NCBI GenBank assembly: GCA_013350335.1
Contig: CM023540.1
Coordinates: 31,413,175 to 31,477,174 of the forward strand
DNA: 64,000 nucleotides
Reading direction: 5' to 3'
From: Chimonanthus salicifolius
Lineage: Eukaryota > Streptophyta > Magnoliopsida > Laurales > Calycanthaceae
Under the pieces are notes generated by a model that was not told the origin of the DNA, made no database searches, and saw only the letters and a list, made by a program, of their open reading frames with translations. Each line of letters begins with the position of its first letter. Positions within the stretch are counted from its first letter, which is position 1. Made by a program: the position numbers and the translations under genes. Positions 34,014 through 45,775 of this stretch are shown here, in pieces.

Positions 34014-37000
34014 TCATTTTCTTTCCAAAATCAAACGGAGAGATGCCTCAACATCTTCAAGTGGTTGTCCAGCATAAAGTTGAAGTTGTCCCTTCCTAAC
34101 AACAATCACCTTCACGCCTTTTGACTTCACTCGCTCTTCAAGTTCCTAAACAGATTCAATGATTGTGAATTTAATGCAGCTTTTGGCAGTTCTTGCAATG
34201 AAAATAGGAAAACACATTAAGTGCAGTTGGATGGATCCCAAATTCAAACAGTTAAACTTAGGCAGGGCGAATGATCATCAGTTAATCTATGCATTTGAGG
34301 TGAAACGGAAATAAAAAACACATTAGGAATAATACTTTAGTCCTGAATTTCCTGCCATAAATCATTATCAGAGTCAAGCTTATCGACTTCAGCATGAAAA
34401 AAACATAGAGTCCCAACTAAAGTGATTTCGTGGCGCCTGGAATCTCAATGCAACATACCTCCACCCTTTTCCAACAAAAATCAGACTGAAGAGAATTGGG
34501 GGGAAGGTGTGGAAGAGGGGGAGACTTCTAATCATCACATCACTGCCTTTCTCCAGCTTATTGAGGGAATTGAAAAAACATCTCAATGAACCTTAAACTA
34601 TAATGTTAAATTTCAAAAATTGCTATGCTTCACGTGATAATCCCTTTCTTCATTTTGGAATTTCTAAGCAGTGTAACATTCAGTGGATTCAAAGAATTGG
34701 CTGCCTGTCATGGGAGCACGAGAAGAAATAAATATATGGGCAAAACTTGATGACAATCATAAAACCAAGGCTTACCTTTATTGATAATGGAACTACATCT
34801 GCACTAAAATCACCGAGATCCTCAAAAAATGATTCCAGTAGATAACAGAAATTAGTGGCATCAACTCGGTCCTCAAAAGCAATAGTATATGATGAAGAAT
34901 TTCCACTTCCCAATTCTGAATTCACTTTCAAGGAATAAAATCCTCTTGGACCCTCACCATCAGAACCTCTACACAAAATAATAGCCTGAAACAAGATAGA
35001 CAGTAGCTGAATGGATAGTATCAAAGCCATTACAACTTGTAAAGGGGAAAAACACCTTGTATCAAGGACAACAAAAAAAAGAAACATGTAGTACTGCTAA
35101 CTACAAGGGTAACTTGCTAGACAGGGGTTAGGACATCTGTATTCCATAAAGGAACCACGACTTTTGTCATGTTAGTCTTATTTCATGTTTGGCATCACTT
35201 GGGAATACCTAATGCTAGTAATTGCATGTTATTTCATTGTGTTAAGCAGTGTGCTTTTTAAAAAAAAAAATTATAACAAAGCAAGCAAACCACTACATGG
35301 GCAGAACAACAAAACAAACATTTTACAGCAAGACAAGTGGTTTGTTGGCCAGGTCCACAAGCCTCATCACATAAAACAAAGGCTGAAAGGGAGGAGATAG
35401 GACTATAAATTTCCAAGGGAACCGATTTTTGCAGATGCTTAATCTTTGTACTGCTATGCATCTGGAGGGGCTAGTGGACCCTCCCAACATGCCATGTCCC
35501 ATTGTAACATGGTCATTAACTCATCATGCGGCTTTTGTGCTAGCACAACCTTTCAGTAAGGATCCCATTCTATTACAGTCCATGTTTCAAAACGTGTTTT
35601 CTAGTTAACATGGTCATAGTAAGATGATAGGATAAATCTGTTCTAGAATCCAAAAATCCTAATTTCCTCATATCCCTTTCTTTTGATCATTGTCAACTGA
35701 TATGGACCCGGTAGACCCATTTCGTAACTTACAGTTGTACGGTTGGAATCAACAACTTTGTATACAAGGTTCATGCCCTCATTCAAGAGGATACCCATCC
35801 TGATAGACAACGATTTTAGGAGATGGGCAATATGCTAGGCATGGTTAGCTTCACATTATAGGCGATCATGATGCTAACCAACTGGCTTATGACATGTAAT
35901 GAAATGTTGACTACATGTAGTCATAGCACATTGGTTGGAAGCAACCCCCCCACCCCGACCCCCACTTTCAAAAAAAAAAAAAAAATTGGATCCCATTTGC
36001 TGTGCCGGTTGAAATGAATGTCAAAATCAAGCCATAATGTATATCTCAAGTGTCGTGTACACGTAATTGTCATTTATGCAGGAGAAGATTATCTAAAGGA
36101 TGTAGAATATTTAGGAAATTTTGATGAAACTGTTTAAAAAGGCATTACCAAATTATCAGTTAAAGCAGTTCATCAGCAGTCTGAACCTTTTTTTTCCCCC
36201 ATTTTTTAGTTGGAAACTTTACTCAAACCCACAAATTCATACTTGCATCAGCAAGCACCTGCCAACAGTGTGATGCCCTCTGGTCAGTCATGCTTTATAT
36301 ATATATATATATATATTTGTGTGTAAACTTCAGGGGAATGCCATTCAGTTCACCCCTTTGCTTTTCTCTCTTTTCTCTTTCTTTGTTTATTTGTTCCTCT
36401 TCTTCTTCCTTTCTGAGAAGTTTTTCTTTTCTTCATTATTCTCATTCTTCTTATGGGGTGGGGTGGTGTGGGGAGTATTTAAATAGTGCAATTCAAGCCT
36501 GCAATGCATTGAGGATCGTGATTCATGATGGTGTTTGATGTAATTAAACAATGTAATTTAGTATGGATTTTTAGAGATAATGTCTCGAAACCTTGGAGTC
36601 TCCTCTTGCGAACTATCCCACTCTTATACCAACACTCCACCACCCACTAGAAACAGTAATAACAAAAGAGAAGAAAATAACAGGGTCAAAAACATTGGTC
36701 GAAGAACAGAACGAAAAATAACACATAAAATAGACTTTAAGTTCAAATATGACAGAATAAAATCATACAATTCACTAGCAAGAAATGATAGACTGACTGG
36801 ACTATGGTTGTGCCTTCCACAGCTCATTGAGAAATGATAGAAAAACCAGGCTACAGCATTTATCTTTCACAACTCAACACATCTACTATGCACATGGACA
36901 CGTTTTTACCAATACACAATCCAAAATGCAGGACCTATTGTGAGTGCGGCAGGAACGAAAATGATGCTGGTAAGACAATCCTAATCATATGATTTGGCCT

Positions 37001-40000
37001 GTTGAATTAGATTGCTAACAATTTTCCTTTGAATCATCCACCTGAGTTCCACAAATTGGGTGGTTAGAATTGTCTGCCCAGTAGGCTCCAGGGATATGCT
37101 ACATCTGGAGTTGAGGTATAGACTTTAGACGGTCCATATTAGAGTGCATTACATCATGTGCACATAAATGAGTTGCCACAAACTTGTGAATTGTGGAAGA
37201 TCTACATGGAAGTCTATGCAAGAATATAATGTCATCTATCTTCTGAATATTTGAGCAAGTCTTTCGTACCAGAACATATGGAAGACCAAGCCACCATAAA
37301 TCGTTCTCAAGACTTGACTTGCCATCTTTGACCTTATGAAGAACTGATTGTTTGACTCGTCTAGCTCCCGACTGTGAGTTGGAACTGCCATTTTCACTTG
37401 ATCTGATCTGCTTTCCATGTGCTGAGGAAGTACCCTGATTTACATGTTCAGAATGAAGAGACTCCCTTGATTTAATTTCAGTGAGGGAGCCTTTCTTTTG
37501 TTTACCGGCTCCTATAGAACTTTGGGAAACATAGCTTTTATCATGTAAACTATTCTCTTCAGTGGAAGGGTCATTCCGAAAATTCTTCTGATATCTATTA
37601 CCATTTTCAACACTGCTGACAGATGTGCTATGCTCACTCTCAGATCTTTCGACTAGCTTGCCAATGACATCAGATATGTTTCCTTGTACAACTGATTCTG
37701 TCATTTGATCTGGCCTCACAGATTCTTTAGATTTTTCATGACTAACTTTCCGTGTGCTGCCTACAAATAAATAAACATTGCCACAATTTTAGTATGTACG
37801 GTTAGAAATTCCAAACATCTCAACCATGGCAGAGTATAGTGATGGAAAGAACATGAGTAATGTGCAATGTCTAGTTATTTTTCATACAAATGGAAGTGTT
37901 AGTTTTTATCAGTAGTTCTCAGTCAAGAACCGCCAATGGAAAACACACTGAGATTGCTTGCCACTGTTGACAGTCTATTCTGCTGGCAACCTTCACCTAT
38001 TCAGAGGTACTGAATGAGGTGGTGGGGGTAAGTGGGGAGAGGAAGCCATTACACACACATGTATCCAACTCCTCAAGTAATATAGAAAGAAATCAACGTA
38101 CAGTATGGAGAAGATGTTTCAACATGAAAATAGCACATGACAGAGAACTGTGATACAATCCCAACCAACAACTTAAAGCTCATGATAAGAAAATACAAGT
38201 TAAATTAGGAAATTAACAATCTATTGTTCAATTGCAAAAAAAAAAAAAAAGTGACAATATTAAAGTGAAAACAAAAGTTTTACTGAAACAAACACTAGGA
38301 AAATTCTAAATAAACTACATTTGTTTTTCTAATATACAATAAAAGCATCAAATGGCATCACAACCTGTAGCACATGACCATATTCCCTTTACAACTCCCA
38401 AATAAATGCACGCATGATAACTTCAGAAAATCGAATAATTGGATGCCCCTAAAACGGATTCTTGGATAACTAAAGGAAAGCAAGAAACAGGTTAATAACT
38501 CAAAATGGGTAACCAGTTTCCCCAGCATAAGTAACCACAAAATCATTCGGGAAAAACCATAATTGACTGCCAAAAATACCTGCATTTCTTCCTCATGTTA
38601 TAGACTAAGGACAGTTTGCACTCTTTTTTTTTTCAAGTTGAGCCGTCAATAAATCCACCTCATTGATAGGAATATGTAAACCTGGATCTAATTGACATGA
38701 GAGAGACCTTAACCAGCCAACATTCAGTAAATGCTTTTCCATCTCCTCACTAGTGATATTTATCTTACTGGAACTGAAGTGATTTTGCAGATGCTAACAA
38801 CTACAATGAATATTTTACCAAATCATTGTCGGAGGATCTAAATTTTTTTGAAAGATAAATTATATAAGATAATACATAAAATCAATGCTTTATTATAGAA
38901 GAAAAAGACCAGTATATATACTCAGAATGAATGTGCAGGCAGCTTTGGGCATCTGGGTTTCCATTATTCATGAAGAAAATTAATCCATAGTATGACCTAC
39001 AATGTTGGACCACCAATTGCAGCTAAAACTGTTTATCTATCTATAGTCCTATAGGAAAAAATCAAATCCTGTTCGGCCAACTTGATTCAGAATTTAATGG
39101 CAGATATTCAAAATCTGACTGTGGCTTATAATGTCACAATCTTCAAAGCCATCAAAGCTACCTATCGGGGGTTGGCTTTTTGCATTCACATTTCCACTCA
39201 AGCCTACCAAAAACATATGGCTTGTGACATTTAGGTGGCAAAGTACAAAACAATGCAATTGACCAGTCAATAATAGTTAAAAAAAGAAGTGCCAGGGAGT
39301 TGCTGATGCATACTTAAGATGAAAAAGGGTCAGTTCAAGTTGGTTTTTTCCAGGCAGGTGGTAGAGAGAGCATCAAATGAATGCAATATCACAGCATTCA
39401 AGGAAGTATTGTGTGAAGGTACTGCCACAAAAGAGGGTTGCTACTTACAGTGATCCAAGCACATATTTACTCAGATAATTGCAAAGAAGAGACTATGATG
39501 GTGATGAACTGAAAAGGTACCATGATGATTAAATCTTACAACAATGATAAAGTAGTCATGTTGGTCCATGATATCAGTTTGTTCGTGCTCGTGTGGAACA
39601 TATGGGGAGGTGGATGTTCTCACAAATAATTGGTCAAGAGAGATGCTCTATTTATAGCACCAGAAATGCCTCATTTTTTTTTGTAGTATCTTACATATTT
39701 TGCTTGTTGTTTTCACATAAGTATACAGAAACATGCATTATACACATGCAATATGCACGCACACACAAACATAAGCTAAAGAGTCACACTTGGGTACTCC
39801 AAGATGCAATAATCGATGGTAACAATTCATAACATGTCACTGTCATATGACTGAAAAAAAAGACACTGAAATTTCAGCTTTGTAGACCCTATTAAGGCAA
39901 TCCATCATGTGGATCCTATGTTTTGACATAGTACATCTTGAAGTATCAAGTATATAAGAATTTCTTGAAGCTAAAAATCCATCTATACATTCTGCAGTCT

Positions 40001-41217
40001 GCATATGTAAAAAAGAATTCAGATGCCATACCATTGCTCAGATCAATGCTCCGTATTTTCTTTTCCATCCACTCTTTTGCATTCTCTCCTTCTCTTTCGA
40101 GCTTACTTACTAATGCTCGAAAGAAATTCATTTCCTCCACAGAACCAAAACCAATAAATGGTTCTCTTCCCGCTTGTTCGTTTGCCTGAGCTTTCAAGAT
40201 AATACCTTTGAGAGTTTCATCACTCAACCAATGCAACTCTTCTTTTTCCTCCAGAGAATTACCATCAGTTGCATCTCCATTTTGTTCTTCTTGATCCAAT
40301 GAACTATTTTTCTTATTTTTCGAACCCCCAAAGCCCTTTGGTTCATTTCTAGCTTTCATCGAAGAGAATCGAAGAGCAGGTTTTTTCCGGAACGGCAAGT
40401 TCCCAACTTCTGCATCTGAACTCAACGATTTTGGAGACCTTTCACTACGGGATCGAATGCTCTTCTGTAACTTAAGCAATCGCCTCTCCACCCCTTTTTG
40501 GATATCACTTCTAATCCTGGAAGTCGCAGTTTCAACAATGACACCATCACCATTATCCAAATTCGAAGGCGACGACACAGAACGCGAATTTCCTGACTTT
40601 CTCCGCTCAATTACCCGAGCCTCCCTTGCCAAAACCTGAATCTCTGAAACTTTCTTTTCAAAATCTGACTCACCTGAATGAAAACCCATATCCCCATTTT
40701 TCACCTTATCCACCATTTGAACCTCGGCATTCGAATTCCCAGCAATATCAGCAGAACCCAGAACCCAAACAGCGCATACGGTTTGGAAAATGAACAATCC
40801 CAAGAAAGAAAAGGCGAGGTTGATAAATTCCTTTCGAGCATCAAAATCCAAAGTCTTTGGAATTTCCGTAGAATTAGAGACCATTTGTTGATGTTGTTGT
40901 TGTTCTTCCTCTTCATCTTGTTGTTCTTCTTTTTCTTTTTGTTGTTGATTTTCTTCATTTTGTTCGGAGAAACTGGTGGGAATTTCATTGGGCAGGTTTT
41001 GTAGGTTGTCGTTTTGAGGAATTTGAAGAGGAGGATTGGGTTTTGTGAGGGTTCTGAGGAGCTTTTGGCGCAGATAGTTGTTTCTCTTCTTAATGTTGTT
41101 GCGTTTGGATGGAAATGAAGTAGAAAGAGAAGAACGGATTTTTCTTCCTGAGCATGTAGAAATATGATTGGAAAAGGGTAAAGAAGAAGAAAGAGAGAGA
41201 GACTGTGGCCATGCCAT
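34014..41217 (-). CDS. Conserved plant protein of unknown function, 4 exons, 672 aa
   Basis: Exons on the minus strand: 41217-40032, 37760-37270, 34985-34776, 34145-34014. They join with GT-AG signals and sum to 2019 nt. The start MAWPQSLSLSSSLPF is Ser-rich and basic, as in chloroplast transit peptides; an upstream in-frame Met at 41247 is less likely. A Gln/Glu-rich stretch precedes one membrane segment (FINLAFSFLGLFIFQTVCAV, about residues 128-148). A long basic/Ser-rich middle follows. The C-terminal block is the best conserved in my memory of plant homologues: NDLWWLGLPYVL, TIAFEDRVDATNFCYLLESF, FEDLGDFSADVVPL and VIVVRKGQLQLYAGQPLEDV. No catalytic motif is visible. It is probably a plastid membrane-anchored protein, by inference. 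The first two introns are 2.3 kb each. Confidence 0.85.
34986..37269 (-). other. Intron 2 of the unknown-protein gene
   Basis: The donor is CTG/GTACGAAAG (37269) and the acceptor is TTTCAG/GCTATT (34986). Without splicing, exon 2 would read on for 57 codons of non-conserved sequence to a stop at 37099. Splicing restores the conserved LPYVL-AIILCRGSDGEGPRGFYSLK. An AT microsatellite lies at 36296-36317. Nothing else is recognised. Confidence 0.8.
37761..40031 (-). other. Intron 1 of the unknown-protein gene
   Basis: The donor is AATG/GTATGG (40031) and the acceptor is TTTGTAG/GCAGC (37761). The intron is AT-rich with no recognisable internal gene. Confidence 0.8.
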
Positions 41218-42763
41218 TTTGGTTTTGAGGATGAATAGATTTGGCAACGGTGACGAAGAGCAAAGAGTTCAACGTTCTTTTTGGATCAAAAATCACACTG
41301 CCATCGATACTCGAATTTGCACATATTTTTTACGAAAATTTTAATTTTCTTAAAAAAAATTCTATTCTATTCTTAGAATTCGGATTCTCATTGTTCAATT
41401 AAAACTTTTTAAAAATTAAAATTAAAAAATCTTAATTATCAGCATCGCATTACACCCCAAAAAAATCCTTCATTAAATGAAATAATACGACCTGATAAAA
41501 CAAAAATGAATTGAGTTAACTTAGATTCATTTATTAATTAAATTAACAATTTATTTATGATTAAAATAGGTAATCTAATAAAATCAACTCATTATTTAAG
41601 TTGATCCAATACAAATAATTTTAATTAGTTGATCCAATTGATGATGCAAATAATGTAACTAGTCATTAAACAAGTTGGGCAGACTTAAAATAACCCATTT
41701 ATTAAGTATATTGGCCTAACTTGAGTAAATCTTAGACGGATGGTTAATTCAATTCATAACTAAGATAACTGAGTTGAGTGACATACGACTCATTTACTAA
41801 CATTTTTTTCTTATGTAGATTAGTGATAAACAAACATAATTATTTTAAATTATAAAGTGAACTCTTATCGAATTGTTTTTCCCAAAAAAATCTCAGCAGA
41901 ATATATATTTTTCATTGAAATTTATTTTCTCTTAAAAAAAAAAGACTTAACATGGATAAAATTATCAAATTTTACAAAAAGTGCAAATTATATGTGAAAT
42001 AAATTTAAGTCGACAATTTTATGAGTATTTTTTTAATTGACTGACGAGTCATTTTAAGAGTCACTACTGATTTGGATATTGGCATCATAGTTATTTTATA
42101 GGTGTTGTTTATCAAACTCAAAGGAGAGAAAAAATTGAAATGACGGGAAAAACTCATCCTCATTCATTTCTATTCTGACTCCCATCTTATAGAACCATTC
42201 TCTATATTGTTATGTAGAAAAGCTTCTAAAAATTAGTCTTCGGGTGGGTGTTCTAAGAGACCATTGTTTCCCCTCTCCATATAGAGTTATCTAATGTGTG
42301 TGGATAGAAAAACTTCTAAAAATTAGTCGGGTGTTCTAAGAGAACTAGAACAAAGCGGGATAAAAGTTTGATTGCATAAAAGAAGAGGTTAGGGTAAGAA
42401 ATTTTTTGTAGGAGTTTTTCTTCTATTTGATAATTAGAGAAAATAAGATTTCTGTTAGCAGGAAAAATATAATATATTCTCAATTTCATGAGAAATAAAA
42501 CAATATTCTTATGATATAGTATAGCCATCACTGAATAAGTTTGAAACTTAAAATTTGAAGAAAATGGTCTCATGTATATTAAAAGAAGGATGATTGTAAG
42601 GATAATATTACAAAAGGATGTATCAACTAACCAAACTAAACAACACCAAACACAAAAGAAGAAAGAAAAAAAAAATGTACATATCAATTATCAACTAACC
42701 ATACAAAGTTTACAAAGCATACCTACATATTAAAAAAGAAAAAAAAAAAGCCCATTTAAATCT
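41218..42763. other. Intergenic; 5' flank of unknown-protein gene and 3' flank of TSPO
   Basis: AT-rich, no gene. An imperfect tandem duplication of about 90 bp (around 42215-42350) repeats the phrases CTTCTAAAAATTAGTC and GGGTGTTCTAAGAGA. The part next to 42763 is probably TSPO 3' UTR. Confidence 0.5.
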
Positions 42764-43282
42764 TCAAAGGAGTTTGTAATTTATGATAGCAAGAAAAGCA
42801 GCCCAAGCAATGCAAGGTTTGACCAGGTCTCCTGCAATGGGATTCACCTTCTTGAATCTCTGAGAACACCCATAAAGGACAGCCAAGAGCATGATACAGA
42901 CCACCATACCCAAATGTGTGGCACCCCTTGACAAGGTTAAAGGGCCCCACAACAGGCCCAAAAGGAATTGGGACACGACAAGTGGCAACGACGACGACGG
43001 TTGATGGAACCCGCCCTCGGCCCAAACAAGCCAAGCCGATAGGCCCATTAGCGAGGCGGAGGAGATGGAGGCTAGGTGCATGATCCAAATGGGTGGATAC
43101 CAAAATGACTTCGCGAGGCCCGCGTAGCCTCGACTGAGCCCAAATGAGTAGATGGTGAAGATGGTCAAGAAGAAGGGGACCCCAACTGCAAAGCCCAAAG
43201 ATCTAAGGCCCCTTTTGGCCATTGCATATTTTTTGGCCCTCCGGGTGGTGGTGGTGGTGGTGGCGGCGGTGGTAAAGGGCAT
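42764..43282 (-). CDS. TSPO: Translocator protein TSPO (tryptophan-rich sensory protein)
   Basis: An intronless gene for a 172-residue member of the TspO/MBR family, with five predicted membrane helices. The family signature is seen in the second-third helix region: WYPPIWIMHLASISSASLMG followed by LSAWLVWAEGGF. It continues with SQFLLGLLWGPL and ends at a lysine (AIINYKLL). Plant TSPO binds tetrapyrroles such as heme, sits in the secretory pathway, is induced by ABA and osmotic stress and is then degraded by autophagy; Arabidopsis TSPO also promotes aquaporin turnover. The N-terminal ~25 residues are Thr/Arg/Lys-rich (MPFTTAATTTTTTRRAKKY), the plant-specific extension. Plant TSPO genes are typically single-exon, as here. 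The start at 43282 is the only Met before the family similarity apart from Met-21. Confidence 0.93.
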   Translation of the reverse strand: MPFTTAATTTTTTRRAKKYAMAKRGLRSLGFAVGVPFFLTIFTIYSFGLSRGYAGLAKSFWYPPIWIMHLASISSASLMGLSAWLVWAEGGFHQPSSSLPLVVSQFLLGLLWGPLTLSRGATHLGMVVCIMLLAVLYGCSQRFKKVNPIAGDLVKPCIAWAAFLAIINYKLL

Positions 43283-45775
43283 GGTGGTGTTGGATTTTGA
43301 GTTGTTGTTTGAGGTATTTGGGTTGGTCTGAAGGTGATTGTAGGGTTGTGGGAGGAGATTAGAGAGGGAGAAGAGGAGAAAGAAAACAAAGAAATTGGTA
43401 GGTTTTTGTGGATCAACACCTTTCTCTCTCTTTCACCCATTTACATGAATTGGAGAATTTGAACATAGACAAGTGGAGAAAGGAGGTGAAAGTGGAGCGG
43501 AGGGAGATCTGACTTGGCTTTCTATTGGGTCTACACCTGGATTTGATACGGTGATTTAGAGGAATTGTAGAACCTCCTAAAATATGTGGCCATAAATTTG
43601 AGTTTGAGTTTGTATATTTTAAATTTTTTAAATTGATTCTACTCAATTCAATTTAAAATAATTTTTTTAAAGTTTAGTTGAGAAGGATTTTAATTAAATG
43701 TAATTAAATCATAGTTCACAAAACAAAATAGAAAACATTAGATTTATTTCATTCATTGTGCTTTTAATTCTTGATAATCTAATAATATTAACTTCATCCA
43801 TCAAAAATATTAAAAATGAAATTATAATTTTAAATGTAAATAATATGAGTTATACAAATGAATAATGACTAAACTGAAACTAATCTAGAAAATCAGTTAT
43901 TATATGGTCAAAAGGATATTAGTTTATTTTACTTTTTTTATTTTTTCTACACTTGAAAATCTTAACCGTGCATATTGAAAATAGACTTGATGGTCGACCA
44001 TCAATTAAAAGTTTAGTTCAAAATTTAATTTTCAACTACTTGATCTTAACGATGGAAATTATCAGGCATCTCTGAGTTTTTTTAAGGACATCTGTCAACA
44101 TTGATCTTAAGATCGAGTGGCTAAAAGTTTTATGTCAAGGATTTTGGTGCCTTGTTAAAATAGTGACTCAACCCAATACAAAGAATACAGATCAAACCCA
44201 CAAATATTAAGAATAAACCACGAACTAGATAATGGTGGATCTTGGTCCATGTAATCACAATTAAAATCTTATTTAAAATTTACATTATGATATTTTATTT
44301 TCTTTCTAGAAAACACATGATAAATTTGTTAATATAAAATCTTGAATTTACTAATTATAATTCGTTTAATAATTTCAGAGATTAAAACTTTTATACATGA
44401 CCACTTTCTTCTTCTTTTTTTCAAATTTTCACAAGACATCTCCTACTTTTAAGTTTTCACCCAAACACAACCACTTACTTCGCTCCCACTATGCTTGAAG
44501 CATTGAATCATTAATCTTCCTTTAGTGTTTTCAAAGTAATCTTCAAACAAAATTAATTGGATAGATGGTGTCACTATGCAAATGTGAGACGACTGGCTTT
44601 CAAATCCTAATTGAAGAAAAATGAGTTAAACAGAGAAAGAGAGAGAGAGAAAGATGGATTTTGTTGTTATAGATTTCTTGTTCGTAGCTATGAAAATCAA
44701 TGCTTTTGATTTAAAAAATGAAAAATAATAAAAAGTTGTAACATTATAACTTTCAAATTTGCAATATTATCATATTAAAATTGTTAAATATACTGAGTCA
44801 GTCTAAAAAAAAATGAATTTGGGCCTGAGTAGTATGATGGGTCGAAAATAGACAAATGGGCCCTTTATCGGGCCGCGGACGGTCTGATAGCCCGATCGGT
44901 CGGATCGGATCCAAGATTAATAGGACCATGTTTTATCGGGTTGGGCTGCGGATGGTCAGATTATCATATCGGGCCGGATTCTACCGGGCTGAGCCGGATC
45001 TGGATCCGTTTACCGACCTACTGACCTAGAGAATGATAATTTCATCCGACATACTTATGAAGCGCTCTAATAAAGGTTTTAAAGAACACACTTGATCTTG
45101 GCATTGGTAGAAACTGAGTCGGATACATATTGATTGTTAATTCTACTTAGATTAGAAAATAAAATGAATTGGTCATATTGGAAAGGACAGCATTTGAGTC
45201 TACTTGGCCAATGCGACTTTAGCTTGGCCTATTTTTAGAATCAAGATCTAATATTTTAACTCATTCTCTTTCAAAAGATACATTATCTAAGGTTTAAGTG
45301 TGGATTGGCTTTACAGTAAAAAAAACTCTTTAGAATTAAAGGAGGTTTTGAGTTCGATTCACGTTCAATACATCTCTGAAGTCTGAACCATTTATCTTAG
45401 TTGATTACTCGTACATGTGAGATTGTGAAGCTTGCACATGTTTTAAAGACTAGTCGAATTAAAATGTCCCCTATTCAAATATAAGTGATACCCTTGAATA
45501 CCTTCATCATAAAAAAAAAAAAAATGTTATCTAAATATTTTCATAAAATTATCTAATTTTTATAAAATATAGATACATATTTCACATACGCATAAATATA
45601 ATCATGTCTTAAGTCTTAACAAATCTAGACCGCTGGTATATTGCATTGTCAAACCTTGGAATTCTACTAAGTGCAAGATCTATCAACGTTGTTTTCCGGG
45701 TTGGGTAAAATCCATTAACAGTAATTGTGAACGAGAGCGGAGTCCAAAGTATATTTTCAAGAGAGGCACAGAGAG
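43283..45775. other. Intergenic between divergent TSPO and ALG3
   Basis: The TSPO leader and promoter are on the left; a short ALG3 leader is on the right (about 45725-45775). The middle is AT-rich. A GGGCC/CCGAT-rich block with inverted motifs at about 44820-45020 looks like a worn DNA transposon. A SINE-like element lies at 45300-45520. No gene is seen. Confidence 0.5.
45300..45520 (+). mobile_element. SINE-like family A (plus orientation)
   Basis: It contains a B-box-like GAGTTCGATTCACG, followed by the family tail TTGCACATGTTTTAAAGACTAGTCGA and ending in a poly-A run at about 45509-45523. It is more diverged than the copy at 6660-6860. Confidence 0.45.

Noticed and set aside
37099..37269. 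Reading straight on through exon 2 of the unknown-protein gene to a stop
   Set aside because: The extension is not conserved-looking, and a GT donor at 37269 joins in frame to the conserved AIILCRGSDGEGPRG exon.
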